From positions 1,240,001 through 1,304,000 of the forward strand of contig JARGSG010000197.1 of NCBI GenBank assembly GCA_030374805.1: a DNA stretch of 64,000 nucleotides, written 5' to 3'. The notes below the pieces were generated by a model. That model did no database searches, was not told the origin of the DNA, and saw only the letters and a list, made by a program, of their open reading frames with translations. The position numbers and the translations under genes were made by a program. This document shows positions 44,107-56,122 of the stretch, piece by piece. The DNA is from Gracilaria gracilis (Eukaryota; Rhodophyta; Florideophyceae; Gracilariales; Gracilariaceae). The first letter of the stretch is position 1. The number at the start of each line of letters is the position of its first letter.

Positions 44107-45078
44107 ATGGCACAGGTGCTCCTCCGAGGCAGTGCACGAGACTCACTCCTTCTACACACTACCAGAGTGAGCGTTGTGTTCGTAACGCCAGTCGATTCTC
44201 CCTTCGATCTAAAGTGCATCGAGTTATCCGATGGATACCACAACTCTACCATAAACACTTCACTTAACACACTGTTACAACCTTCGTTTCTAGAGCTGAA
44301 CCCTGACGCCGTCGGAATATCTCATCCAAGCTTACAGGCCGTCGACAAGGTGATTCTCACCAACGCCTTTTTACACTTGCATGTCCAGCAGCGAACTTTC
44401 CATTCTCTAGGTCTTCCGGCTGCCATACGCGCAGCTGACTATGAACCCCGCCTTATTTCAATACCCCGTACTTCAAAGCAGGCAAGCTCCCGAGTTCGAA
44501 GCCGTTTAGAAACTCTTGGTTCGCACATCATGCGGATCTCTACTGGCAATTCTGCGCTACGACTTCCTCCTTCTGTCAAGGGCAACGTAGTTATGCAGCA
44601 AGGCGAAATCACGCTACAAACCAAACAGTTTTGTGCGTGCAGCGACTCGGTATTGAACGCTCCTTCAATTCTATCGAAGAAGGAGGAGCAGGACATGTTG
44701 CAACTTGTAGATCACATACAAGAACTTGTGTACAACTCACCCGAAAGTGTAATGGCGATGAAAGACTCGTTCGATGCTCCCACACTCTCGCAAGAGATGA
44801 GAGTAACAATTAGAAATTACAACGGCTATTGTACGTCGCGGTTGGTGAATGACGTTTTGCAATCGGCGCGCAAGACGGTTTCAAAACTACGTGAAGGCAA
44901 GCAGGAGATTGTATGGGCTGCCGTGCTCGCCGTTGCCCCTCAATCCGCGCCGATAGCATGGCGTATGTCAGCGTCAGGAAAACCGCGCACAGGTGACCAA
45001 AAGCATTGGAAAACAGCTGCCGAGATGTTCATCATCACAAAAGATCATTGCATTGGAGCACAACTGAAGAACGCATGA
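44107..45078 (+). CDS. Hypothetical protein, 323 aa
   Basis: Uninterrupted from ATG to TGA, with codon use and spacing like the neighbouring host genes. No family is recognised. The N-terminal ~100 residues have a beta-rich look (TTRVSVVFVTPVDSP, FDLKCIELSDGYHNSTINT). The middle is basic (TSKQASSRVRSRLETLGSH). The C-terminal third is helical (KKEEQDMLQLVDHIQELVY, RLVNDVLQSARKTVSKLREG). No signal peptide or membrane segment is evident, so a soluble protein is likely. It is divergent from the lyase-family gene. Confidence 0.6.
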   Translation: MAQVLLRGSARDSLLLHTTRVSVVFVTPVDSPFDLKCIELSDGYHNSTINTSLNTLLQPSFLELNPDAVGISHPSLQAVDKVILTNAFLHLHVQQRTFHSLGLPAAIRAADYEPRLISIPRTSKQASSRVRSRLETLGSHIMRISTGNSALRLPPSVKGNVVMQQGEITLQTKQFCACSDSVLNAPSILSKKEEQDMLQLVDHIQELVYNSPESVMAMKDSFDAPTLSQEMRVTIRNYNGYCTSRLVNDVLQSARKTVSKLREGKQEIVWAAVLAVAPQSAPIAWRMSASGKPRTGDQKHWKTAAEMFIITKDHCIGAQLKNA

Positions 45079-46322
45079 AGTTGTCACACTCATGACTTGA
45101 GTTTCAGCTGTGACATCTCCTTTTCTAACAAGCATATTACGCGCATTAGAAAGCAGATATAACAGCTGGATCTCCGCTGCCATAGAGGACGATGAACAGC
45201 GCGCGGAAAGACAAGGTTCTATGTTGCTATTGAGCATGGATTCTGTTCTGATGACGCTAGTATGAATGCTAGGTTCCCACCGGCTGTTCATGTCGCAGCT
45301 GCCGGCTTTGCTTTCAACGACCATCGCATTCGGCACTCAGGCGATAGCTTTGCAAACGGCGAGACATCACGGCACTCACACTCGTCAGACGGCGTGCCAT
45401 GGCTGGCTGTTGGGGTGCTCACTTCACCGTGTTGTACAAAAGGATGTGCTGCAGGACAAGACAGGAAGATAGAGACGACATCAAGTGGGTATCTACGTAG
45501 GTAGCAGATGCGAATAAAGTGTTATTCGTTTACCACAAATCCCGAGCAAACAGGGGTTTGAGCGGCGAAATCGTTTCGCGAATCGAGGCACGGAAGGATT
45601 CGAAATGCAGAGCATAGCTGCTGTCCAAGTGACCGCAGTGACAAGAACAGCAAAAGGCAACATGCAACGTGCAAGTGGCTGGAAAGGCAGATAGTTAGTG
45701 AGGTTACCAGCGCACGCACGCCGTACTGTTGTAAGCACGGTGAGATTTGATAGCAAGCGAGCGAGAGAGCAGCGGCGGTTGACGGCGCGGATCAAAAGCG
45801 AAGCGTGGCAGTGGGGGCGGGGCAGCAACAGCCGGGAAGAGGACAAGTGTTTGAAAGGGAGCAATCGGGAGGCACGGCGGTTGAGGCCGGATTTTATTGG
45901 GATTGGTTGCGATGGGAGTGGAGTCGGGCCAACCAGAGAGACGGAAGGCGTGTCCCAGAGGGAATGAAAGGGTGCGATGCGCTGCGGCGCAACGCAAGGC
46001 ACGACGGTTTGAATGTGACGCGGCCTGTTGTGGTTCGGGCACTTGGCGAATGGAGGCGCGATGTTGACGGGGAGCAAAGGGATTTTGTTGGTGCGATGCA
46101 ATGTTGTGGACTTTGAAAGCGGGTGCGTTTACTGTACTGGTGTGGTATGTACTGGATGGAGGTTTTGTCTGCGCGAATGAGCACACGAGGGAGCACGATG
46201 GCATGGTATCTATGGATGATGAGATGCAAGATGTTGTAGCAAACAGCGATTGGATTTGTTCTGTACAAAGTGAGGGCGAGAGGAATTGGCAGTATATCTA
46301 GAGCTGTGGGGGCGGTTGAAAG
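45079..46322. other. Intergenic, no confident gene
   Basis: Several frames of 80-200 codons exist on both strands (the longest is 45493-46101 minus, without an ATG at its start) but none has a motif. Probably 3' flank of both neighbouring genes. Confidence 0.45.
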
Positions 46323-46700
46323 TTAGGAAGAGGTGTGCTTACTAGCGTCGGTATTCTTGGTGTCTTCACCCTTTTCCTGCATGACTGTTTCTCGATAACG
46401 AGCGAGATAATGCTTGAGCGGTTCGATATACTTGTCAAAACCGAGCGTGCTCATCGCCCACAGGATGTCATCGCCGTTAATGGTCTTTCTCTTCTCCCTC
46501 TGACACTTGTCGGAGGCCTCGGAGGTGATGAAGCTGACGAACTCGGACACGCACTCCTGCACGGTGTCCTTGCCATCCTTTGCGACCTTTGCGTTTCCGG
46601 GCAGCGCCTTCTTCATGATGCGCGCAATGTTGGCGGTGGGCAGGAAGCGATCCTGTTCGCGCACGCCTTGATCGGGTTCCTCATTCTGCGTCTCGGCCAT
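46323..46700 (-). CDS. NF-YB: NF-YB (HAP3) subunit of the CCAAT-binding factor
   Basis: 125 aa from the ATG at 46700; upstream in-frame sequence has only GTG and a GC-rich composition. NF-YB pairs with NF-YC through a histone fold and, with NF-YA, binds CCAAT boxes in the nucleus. Residues ~15-105 match the conserved core: [60 protein letters not shown] and [16 protein letters not shown]. The [11 protein letters not shown] and CQREKRKT blocks are diagnostic against DR1/NC2-beta and histone H2B. The tail is short and charged. This is a compact, intronless form, complete at both ends. Confidence 0.93.
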   Translation of the reverse strand: MAETQNEEPDQGVREQDRFLPTANIARIMKKALPGNAKVAKDGKDTVQECVSEFVSFITSEASDKCQREKRKTINGDDILWAMSTLGFDKYIEPLKHYLARYRETVMQEKGEDTKNTDASKHTSS

Positions 46701-47843
46701 GACGAGAGCGGCGGAGCAATGTGGGGCGCCAAACGCGCGCAGAGGACGACGGGGCAAGGCACGCACACGCGGCGTGGACGCGACAGCGAGCGCGACGAAA
46801 CGATGGCGAGGAGCACGGCAGTGGTACACAAGCGCGAACAGCGGCGGCGGAGCGAAGGAGGACGCACACTCGGCGCGCACACGCGGAACGCGCACAGGTC
46901 AAAAGGCGGCGTCCAAAAAAAGCGCGCGCCACGGGAGCAGCGCCACGACGCAGCGCAGGTGGACGCAGGCGCGGAGTGGGGGGGGCGGCGGCGCAACTGG
47001 GGCGGCGGCGCAGCGAACGCGGCAGTGTCAAAAAGTCGGGCTATGGAACGACGCGACGGCGCTCAGCGACTGCAGCGTATCTAGCACGACAACGGGGCGC
47101 GTTCTGCACGACGGCGGCGCGCCGGGAGGGGGAACGCTGAAGTTTACTACCTTCGTAATTATCTACAGGTGGTAGATAAACGCTACTGTAGCCGCGGGCA
47201 CGGCGGGCGTGGCGCGTGCGTTGGGCGCGTCGCCGTGAGCGCGCCGCCCTGCCGCGCTTTGGCGCGCACCTCTTTTTGTTTTTGGCGCCAACCGCGCGCC
47301 GCGCGTGCTCGCGTGTTGCCACCGCGTCCACGTTGCGCGGCGCAACAATCCGCGGGAAATCGCTAATTTAAATTAAAATAAAAGCTTTTCAAAACTATTT
47401 CAAACTCCTGTTTATCTTCCACCACGTACTGTGGGGGCTTCTGATTTTTGAACAGTACGAGAATCAAGCCGCCCCCCACGATAACTTTTGAGCCAATTTC
47501 GCCGATTCTTCGTGTAATGCTCGGTCGTGATGTGTACAATCCACCAGGGAGGTGCGGGAAAAATCAATTTAACTCTTATTTGATTTATTAAATAAATTTC
47601 AAACTCAACCTTCTTAGGAACTAAGGACCGTTCCATGAGTTTCTGAGATCGAAGGAAAGACAAAACAAACAGCGCGCAAACCAATTATACTAAAACACTT
47701 TTCGCTCATGCCGATTCGCAATCTTTTTCCTTCTGACGTTTCCCTTATGCTCCACACCAAAGCGCATAAACATAGCAAAGACACATGCACTTCTCAAACG
47801 CGATCCGTCACTGTAACCTTTTGAATCACAACTCCACTTCTCC
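46701..47843. other. Divergent promoter region, very GC-rich next to NF-YB
   Basis: GC-rich from 46701 to about 47350, then AT-rich to the next ATG. Long frames on both strands in the GC-rich part look like composition effects. A partly complementary pair, TTTACTACCTTCGTAATTATC and GGTAGATAAACGC, lies at about 47142-47192. Confidence 0.45.
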
Positions 47844-48563
47844 ATGACAGAAAAAACGCCGCCCGCTCAACACGCTTTTAAAGAAGCTCCTGCTCTGCAA
47901 ACTAGTCAAACGGACAGCTGTTTCCCGCATCATTTTAAACACGTAACTGTAACACCAACAAAAGTGCCAAATGTAGTTCCAACAACGTTTCTTGAAGATT
48001 TACCACTCCTTCGCAGACAAAACTTCCATACGACAAATGAAAAGCAACCCTTCAAGCATCTGCATATCATAGGTGCTCAACTTGCAAAGCTATCTACAAA
48101 TCTGGAGGTTGTGGCAACCAAAATGGTTCAGCGGCATGTAGGCCTAGCTACACTCTGCAATATTATTAACCGCTCTTTCGATTCGAGCGAAATTGAATAT
48201 TATAGTGTAATCCATATTCAGGCGAGAACAGTGCGAATTTCAAAGAGCGACAATTCTTCCGTGATTGTCACTTGGGTTAAGGGAGATATTTTGGTGTTTA
48301 TTGACGGGGATATACAAACCCGTGAACCAAAAGAAAAGCTTAACAGGGATGTTTTCATTAAAGGACGTCGGCCAGCTTTTGAATTTAATGATTACTGTAG
48401 GGTGCCTCTTGTTTTCGTTAATACACGAATGGCTGCGACGGCGCAGAAATTAATGCGCTGTTTGACCAGAGAAAAATTAGATGGTGAAACCGTGGATCTT
48501 TGGACAAAAAACATAACTCCTTTGTTCGACGACTGGATTTTCAAGCCAATTGTAGTACAATGA
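47844..48563 (+). CDS. Hypothetical protein, 239 aa
   Basis: Uninterrupted from ATG to TGA; AT-richer than neighbouring genes. No family recognised. The first ~70 residues are Thr/Pro/His-rich and probably disordered. After that the sequence is well structured in appearance: HLHIIGAQLAKLSTNLEVVA, GLATLCNIINRSF, SVIHIQARTVRISKSDNSSV, TWVKGDILVFIDGDIQ, VPLVFVNTRMAATAQKLMRC and LWTKNITPLFDDWIFKP. The alternating strands and helices suggest a soluble globular domain. It ends only some tens of bases before LTR-like sequence of the gypsy element, so it could be a host gene at the island edge or cargo of an element. Confidence 0.55.
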   Translation: MTEKTPPAQHAFKEAPALQTSQTDSCFPHHFKHVTVTPTKVPNVVPTTFLEDLPLLRRQNFHTTNEKQPFKHLHIIGAQLAKLSTNLEVVATKMVQRHVGLATLCNIINRSFDSSEIEYYSVIHIQARTVRISKSDNSSVIVTWVKGDILVFIDGDIQTREPKEKLNRDVFIKGRRPAFEFNDYCRVPLVFVNTRMAATAQKLMRCLTREKLDGETVDLWTKNITPLFDDWIFKPIVVQ

Positions 48564-49205
48564 GACCTCAATGGGTTGGTGTCACGTGAGCCTACTGGTG
48601 TGCGTTGCTGCCTGCATTGTACCCAATTGGTATTCTGTATTTTATAATTTCTAATTCTTAATTTCTAATTTATTTTAGCTTAACATTGCTGGTCCATGAC
48701 AGTAGGTCATGGGCACAGCCAATGACGTCATGGCCGCATGGGAGATCGGCGTCGGTGCACCTTGTATATATTGTGGTGCGCCTCGCCCTCCCCCTCGGGT
48801 GTTGTAAAGTCAGGCACCACTAGGGCAGTAACTATATCATCTTGGTCACTTGCTACTCTATTACTATTCAGGTTTTACCGCACGTCGACGTCTACTACCG
48901 TACACCTACACGGTCTAGACTAGTTGCCCCGCCGTTTGCCTCTGCGGGTTTCAGGTGGCCTACTACCATATTGGTTGTGTGTTTTTCCCCTTTAGGTTGA
49001 GCCCTCGCGCGCTCCCTCTACCAGGCGGACCCCACACCTTATCGGTATTTGTACGACATTTTGGTCTCCCGACTTAGAAGTTTCTTGGTTTTTGTCGTAC
49101 CTTTACTGGTGAACAGAAGACATTCGACAGGATTCTGGAAGTCCACACACCTATTTGGTTTCGTAGGAATACTCGCGAAGCAATTGGATACCACTATTGG
49201 TCACT
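48564..49205 (+). repeat. Probable 5' LTR and leader of outer gypsy element
   Basis: Between the 239-aa gene and gag lies ~640 bp of non-coding sequence with the features of an LTR and leader (a TATATATTG stretch near 48763, pyrimidine-rich tracts, TTTCCCC). No second copy is found downstream of the integrase, so the boundaries cannot be fixed. TGGTGAACAGAAG near 49109 could be a primer-binding site; this is weak. Confidence 0.4.
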
Positions 49206-51366
49206 ATGGAAAGACCTACAAGGATTACTCGGGGCTCTGGCGCGCCACCTAGCCAAAAGGGTTCGGCTGCGGCTTTGGCCGCCAAACCCATTCTGGATAA
49301 TCCCGAGGAGCTGCTTCGGCAACCTCGGGCCGGAACCTCAAAGGATACGGGCACTCAGCCACTGTTGGCTCCTGAACCCAATAAGGAATTGCCGACAACG
49401 GTTGAGGACCTTTGGCCCCAATTAGAGGATCGAGCGAAATCTCTTTTTAACGCTGCGGTTAATGAAGCTATGACCTCAATGGACATGGACGCCGTTACCC
49501 GCTTGGTGGTTGATCGAGCCGTGCACAAGCTCTCTCAACGCATACCTAAATTGGTTGAAACATACCTCTTAACGCGTGCCCGGGAGCATTTCTACCGAGT
49601 GGTTCAAGACCTTTGGGTTCCCGAAGGAATGGCGGAAACAAAAACCACTGGGGTGAATATGGTTACTCGCATACTACAAGGGATCCCTGCCGGTTCTTCC
49701 GCACCAATCAAGCCAATTCCGGCCGATAGTGCGTACCTACAAGTTTTAAGGCAAGGTCAAGAGGGCCATATAGAGATGGGCCTTCGAGACGTGTACTTGC
49801 CACCCATTGGAGGTAACGTTCGAAAGGACACCAAGACTGGTGGACCTGAGGACGATTCGTCTGACCCAGAAGAGGGGCGACGAAGAAGAAACCGCAAGCG
49901 TAAAGAAAGGAGGAGGAAAAAGGGAAAGAATCGCGGCTACGACTCTGACCCCGATTCCTCGAGCTCCGATACCGATACTGGTTTATCGTCGGATGATGAC
50001 CGTAAAGGTAGACGCAAGAAGAAACCGAACAGGTTGGCGAAGAAGTCGTCAAAGAGAAACCGTAAAGGTAAGAAGAAACAGTACGAGTCGTCCGACTCGG
50101 ATTCGGACACCGATACAACCCTAGAGGTGCGTCAGCCGCTGAACGATATGTTCACCAAAGCGGTTGATTATAGGTCATATCGGTTGAGAAACCGATCCTC
50201 TGCTTACATCCAAGAGGTTGCGCAGAAGATCACCAAGCACCATAAGAGCTCAGCTTCCAGATGGGTGATACTACCTTCACAGGTGATGATCCCATTGCGG
50301 TAATTGAGTTTCTGCAGAAGTTCAAGATTGCATGTGACCAAAATAGTTTTCCCGAAGGTGCTGCCATGTGGTTATTCCAGTTTTACCTTAAAGGTCAAGC
50401 TTACCACTTGCTGTAAGGCAGGCTCCGTGAAAATACCCCGGCGGTTGATGAAGAGGAGACAGAGATGTTAAAGACGTACCTAGAAGTGGTTAATTTCATG
50501 CTGGAACTTACGCTACCGATGAGGTTATCCAGGAAGGTTACGCTGAGTTGCAGGCATATCGCAAACGCTCCAGCCAAACCGAAATGGAATTCTCGTTGGG
50601 CCTTTGGAATCTGGCCACCCGATGCGGTAATGTCTTTACCACTAGTAGGTTGAAGTCGCTTTTCGCCGACAATGTCGACAAAGCGATCCGTTCGCAGGTA
50701 CGCAATTACCTGGCGAACAACCGTAAGGTGGATTATAATGGGCTTGCCCGTTATGCCCGCGGACTAGGCGGCACTCTCCGTCACGGAAAGAAGCCGTCGG
50801 CGTCCCATAACCCAAAGGATAAACCGAAACAGTCAGTATTGGAGCTAGAAGAAAGCACTACCTCATAGGGTGATTTGCTCATTCGCGTACCAACTGGGAT
50901 GGCGGTTCATCTCGTGACTGCGCCGCAGGCTCAGTCACGAGCCACCTCTATTGGTAATTGGTCGTCGACAGTACCACCAGCTTCGGTAAGATCGCCACCA
51001 AGTGCGGCGAGCACTCAAAAAACCTCAACGCGTAGTTCGCAAGTATCTTCATATGCTACAGCACCGACCAATCCGATTACCTGACCTACCTCTATTGCAA
51101 TGCGTGATCCTCAGACAGATGGATTGGTCTGCTGGCTCTGTTTATCGCCAGACCATCTGGCGAACATATGTGACAAAATACCCCCAGGGGTGCGCGAACA
51201 TCTGATCAGTGCCAGGCAGCAAAACCACCGTAACCTATATGGATCTGGAAAGAGGATACAAGCTCAACCATCACCATCTCAGGTTCATCTCGTCGAGGAA
51301 ACACCAATCTTGGAGAAGGACAGTCCCGCTCAGGAGGAGCAGGAAAACACCGAACGGTTAGCGTAG
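49206..51366 (+). pseudogene. Gag of outer gypsy element, frame-disrupted
   Basis: The ATG at 49206 opens a 366-codon frame. A Pro/Gly start is followed by a helical region (AVNEAMTSMDMDAVTRLVVDR, LVETYLLTRAREHFYRVV) and a long Arg/Lys- then Ser/Asp-rich segment (RRRRNRKRKERRRKKGK, DSDSDTDT). Near 50255 the frame shifts to a typical retrotransposon gag core (FTGDDPIAVIEFLQKF, FPEGAAMWLFQFYLKGQAYHLL), stopped by TAA at 50414-50416 and continued in the same frame. After another shift comes EFSLGLWNLATRCGN...YARGLGG, ending at 50868. A CCHC knuckle CWLCLSPDHLANIC (CX2CX4HX4C) follows in 51100-51366. It packaged the element's RNA; it is now inactive. Confidence 0.75.
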
Positions 51367-51386
51367 GGGCCCCCCCTAACCGTGAA

Positions 51387-53379
51387 TTGGAAGGCCCGTC
51401 GATACCGGAACGGGAAACCTTAATGGTGGAAAAAGAAGAATCAGATGTACCCAATGTGGTGTGTCTGATGAAGTACAATAACTATAAAGTTAATGCTTCA
51501 GTACGCTTTCTCAATTACCTACAGGTTCCCGTTGCGTGTGTACTCGATACCGGCGCTGGTCCGAATGTGCTAAACGCTCGCGCCATACCCGATGCGGTCT
51601 TGCGGAACATTCGACCTGCTCCGACTATCAACCCGCTGGTGGACGCTAACGAGCGCCCACTGCACCTTAGAGGAATGTTGACCACTGTGGTACAACTTGG
51701 AACCTTGAAGGTGAAGCTCAATTTCTTTGTGGTGGATCGTCTGGCGACAGACTGTATCCTCGGGACCAACTTCATTGACAGACATGTCAAGGCAATTTTG
51801 CCAGGGTCCCGAACGGTCGCTCTCCGTCAAGGTGGTCGTATTGCCATACTGGGTAATACGCAGACCAAAAATGGTTGGCGTCAGAAGCCGAGGTCCAATA
51901 TACCCACCGAAACGGTTTCAAACAAGATACGGCTCACCAGATTGGTTTCAATTCCGGCTATGACCCAAATGGTAGTGAATGTCTCATGCGCAGTTCCAGG
52001 ATTGGTAATGATACAGAACCATCCTAGGTTGGCAGAAAGACATCTCGCCTTGATGGTAAACGGGATTATCGACAACATCCCTAATCAATCCTTCAAGGTG
52101 TACTTGAGTAACTTTAGCAATCACATTGTTAAGTTACCCAAGAATACTACTATTGGAATAGCATTGCCGGCACCACAAGGGGTTTTCACGGTCTCACCTA
52201 ATAGGTTAGGTGAGGTCGCCACCTCTAAGGAAGTGGGAGGAACAGATGCGCCATACCCTGCATATGCGCCCCCGTTATCGACAAACACCAAAATGGAACA
52301 GAAGATGGCCAATACCTTTAAGGTTGGAGATCAGGAAAAGACTATGGAACGGGACCCAGTGCGGAATTGGAGAGAGGAAGTCCAGATCGGTGCGGAGAAT
52401 CAGGCTCTTCGAGACCGGATCCTCAGTCTCTTGGAAGAATTTGAACCCATGTGGTCGGGCCGGTTAGGCCAAATTGAGGCTACAGAGCACCGTATTTACA
52501 TGGTGCCTGGATGGAAACCGATTTACCAGCAGCCTTACCGTGCAGGTCCAAAAGCCCGTGAGGTTGAGCTCAATGAGGTCGAGCGAATGCTCCGTGAAGG
52601 TGTCATAGAACCAGCATATGCGGACTCGGCCAGCCCAGTTGTTCTGGTCACAAAGAAGAATGATACCCGTATGTGGTTCTGTGTGGACTACAGAAGACTG
52701 AATAGTATGACCATTAGGGATTCGTACCCAATACCTAGAATGGACGAGTGTATAGATTCGTTGGGCAACGCCAAGATCTTTACTACGCTCGATGAAAATT
52801 GTGTTTATTGGCAGGTACCTATCAGGGAAGAAGACAAAGACAAAACTACGTTTACTTGCCACGCTGGGTTGTTCTGCTTTACGTGTATGCTCTTTGGGTT
52901 GCGGAATGCCCCGGACACCTTTCAGAGGGCGTTAGATATAATCCTTTCGAAGGTGAAGTAGAGAACCGCTCTGGTATACATCGATGATGTAATCATATGT
53001 TCCAGAACAGTAGAGGAACATTTCCACCACATCAGGGAAGTTTTGAACCTTTTGAAGAAATCTGGAGTAACGTTGAAGCTCCGCAAATGCGAATTCTTCA
53101 CCAAAGAGGTAGAATACCTTGATCATTTTATCAGCCCTGGAAGGTTAGAAGTGACGCCACGGAATACCCGGGCCGTGCAGGAGGCAAAGCCACCCACGTC
53201 CCAGACAGAAATCCAATCCTTTATAGGTTTGTGCAATGTGTACCGCCGGTTTATCAAGGGATTTGCCAAGATAGCGGCTACCCTGAACAGGAAGCTACTG
53301 AAAGGCCAACCTACAAGGTTTTAGTGTCTTACCAATGAGGAGATGGATGCGTTCAAGGCGCTGAAACATGCGCTCTTGA
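51387..53379 (+). pseudogene. Pol part 1 of outer gypsy element: protease and reverse transcriptase
   Basis: A 524-codon frame (51387-52961) carries an aspartic protease (VACVLDTGAGPNVLNA; ILGTNFIDRHV) and the fingers and palm of reverse transcriptase (RMWFCVDYRRLNSMTIRDSYP, TTLDENCVYWQVPI, LFGLRNAPDTFQRALD). A TAG at 52959-52961 stands where Trp is expected. The same frame continues into VYIDDVII, the catalytic YxDD, and the connection region (FIGLCNVYRRFIKGFAKIA), with a second TAG at 53322-53324. The coding sequence is cut at 53379 by the nested LTR element within ALKHALL; the rest of pol resumes at 60489. Confidence 0.85.
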
Positions 53380-53804
53380 TGAAGTACACTCACGCCAGTG
53401 AGTAACAACAATGCCCAAGAAATAGGGATACTATGCGCAGCGCCCAAGCGGGGACGAAGGAGCGTGCAGCGACGATAACAACTGGGCACGAGACAGGCGT
53501 GCAGCACCGGTAGCGGCGACAGAACGACCCTATGGGAAACTAGACGATGAAGAATCGGCTAGGGGGTGCTTCAGGTTTACCATGGTCAGCTCTGCCCAGC
53601 GGGAGGTGCTTAAGTGCATCTCCGGGGACAGCAGCCACGTGTCGAAATTGAATAAACAATCTACCAACAAAGGGGGTCACTGAGGACTGCCACAACACAG
53701 TGCATGGGCCCTACACGTGGACACCCTGAGGGGCACCTTGTGCACACTAAACTACTACTATGATACTATGCATACCCAATATGGGATGATTCTATTGCAC
53801 TACA
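53380..53804 (-). repeat. Left LTR (3' LTR if minus-oriented) of nested element
   Basis: 425 bp, TGAAGTACAC...GCACTACA. Contains about five CCC-N-GGG palindromes (for example 53528 CCCTATGGG and 53595 CCCAGCGGG) and an AATAAA on the plus strand near 53651. Confidence 0.93.
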
Positions 53805-53806
53805 GA

Positions 53807-53817
53807 CTCCCCTTCTT
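53807..53817 (-). promoter_or_regulatory. Polypurine tract of nested element
   Basis: AAGAAGGGGAG on the minus strand, two bases from the left LTR. This is the expected place for plus-strand priming if the element reads on the minus strand. No comparable tract precedes the right LTR on the plus strand. Confidence 0.6.
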
Positions 53818-56122
53818 AAACCTGGCCTCGTCCCGAGGCTGGCAAAACATTCCCATGCCGAGGTGTAATTGCGCGTGCAAACGCATACAACTACAACCAT
53901 TGAATCTACTAAGATCCCATTTGGGTAACCATCGAGCGCCAACGAGGGATACAAAATGCCCCTGCAGGGAGAGCGGCCTACGCGGTACACCATTCAACAC
54001 AACGGAGCACAATTAGTTGTACACCGAATTCCCAAGAGGGCGGCGAACGAGCACGGTAGCGATGAGGCGAATCGCAGACGAATAGAGTCCCATGAAGGGT
54101 TGCACTACCGGCCAGCATTCTCCAGGCAGACGCGGCGAAGAACCGAGTTCCGGACGTCCACAATCCCTTGCAGTCTAACACATGAGGCGCCACGGCGAGC
54201 GTGAAACCAAAGAAGTCCCGTAGGGGTGACAGCATGGTATGGGCAGGTTCTCCTGTTGAGGACATTCCGGTACCCGTATGCGGTGCCGCGTACCTCGTCG
54301 TTGTAGTTCCACCTGGGGGGGTTGCATACAGTACAAAAACGAACGTACCGAGTTTCAGACATCAAGAGTCCCGTATGGGTTGTAAAAACGAGCCACAGCG
54401 ACCTCACGAACCGAGCAAGCAGCTACCTTTCGAACATACAGAGTCCCGCCAGGGTGCGACGATGGTGACGCGACACGGCAAGCGTGAAATTGAGCAAGTC
54501 CCGAGAGAGAGAGTGGAAATGGCGGGCTGATGCCAGCGTAACGTCCTATTGAGGAAGTTCAAATGGGTGCGCAAAATGTCGCTGAACCCATTAATTCCCA
54601 AGTGTGACAAGTCCAGAGTACTGACAGAGCGACGTGTGTGCTGCTCTGAGCACTCTCCACGGGCACGCAACGCGCTGATAGACGCCCAGTGGGGTTCCAC
54701 TGAAGTGAGGGTATGAAGCAGTCCGACGGAGTATGCCCGTGTAGTCCCAGCCAGGGAATAACTCCAACGATGAACGCGAACCGGCGCGACTCAGTGCGTA
54801 CCCCAGAACGAGAGCCAATGAAGGCCCATGCGTAGCCCAGCCGTCCCTAACGGGTGATGTTTCTTTGCGTCGTAGCAATCCAAAGTGGGGCGAAGATCGC
54901 ACATCTGCAGCAATTTGGGCTGCCCTAAGGGTGGAAACGGTATCGACCGTGGGCTATGTCGACAGGTGCATTCCCGATGGGCAGGTATACGTAGACTTGT
55001 TCGGCATCGCTTTGCCACGACACCGTATAGGCGCAGAGCTGCGCGATTGTAGTCCCAGAACGGGCAGTACGACTGTATTCAGTGCCCTGACCAGGCAACG
55101 CATTCATCTTACGCTGCAGGCAGTCCCTGGGGCGGTGCGGCGTCACCCTCGTGATTGGGTTCTTCCCATCGGGTCGCAATATTGCGCATCGGGTGACAGT
55201 CCCAATCGGGTGGAGAACGAGCGCAAGCCCGCACTGTCAGGCGGTCTTGGTTGTCTCTTTTAGAGTGCTGGCAGACGGCGAAAAATCGGAAGAATTGCGA
55301 GCCCTCCAACTTGAACCAGTCCCAACGCGGGCTTGGAACAGACCACCATTGCGAGGCATGAAGTGTTACAATATTGGAGTCCCCTGTGGGTATGGAGATG
55401 CGAGGCGGAGGTGTCTGGCAGAATGTTGGACATATTCCCGTACGGGTCCTGGTCACAACGAACGGAGAACGCGGCATGATTGCGTGATGCACTGTAGGCC
55501 CACCTGGGTTGACCTGGGTAGACGTGTGCAAGAGCTCTTTGCCTTCCTTCCCGGTCTGGGAACGTACGCTTTGATCATCTCCTGTACCCAAGAGGGTTGC
55601 GGTACACGCGTGGTCAATCCGCAGTCTGCGCTGCGAGGTCCAACATCCACGGAATTGGCTCATGCAGTCCGTTCCATTGCCCGTCCGATCCCGCGTGGGT
55701 TCTTTGCGATCAATTCCCTCCTTCTGTAGGCGCTTCATTATCCTCTGGTTCAGTCCCGTAGGGTCCTTTTCGAATATACGCTACACCGAACCACTGGCTG
55801 TGAATGTCCAGCTGTTCGTCCCAAAGGGTGTCATTGCCTCCCTAGAGGGGTGGTACACCTTGAGAGAGTGATGTTCTCAAAGTTGTTTTTCCGAAAAGGT
55901 TTATGCTCGAACGACATACGTCCAAAGTATTGTATGCCATTGTCAACGATATCCCAAGGAGGCGAGGTTGTTCTACGTGCAACGCATTGCTTATGTACTC
56001 CACTTCTATTCACCCTGCGAGGGACTGTGCACCGCAGCTGTATAGCTGCCTGCTGCGGTCGCTTAAACCATGCCCATATCTGGAGTTGGGGTCACGTTCC
56101 GACGGCAGTTGATCCCGAAAAA

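Noticed and set aside
45493-46101. 202-codon minus-strand frame
   Set aside because: No ATG at its start, no motif, and rival frames cover the same interval.
46335-47140. 249-codon plus-strand frame across NF-YB
   Set aside because: It is antisense to the NF-YB gene and continues into GC-rich promoter DNA; the minus-strand product matches NF-YB throughout.
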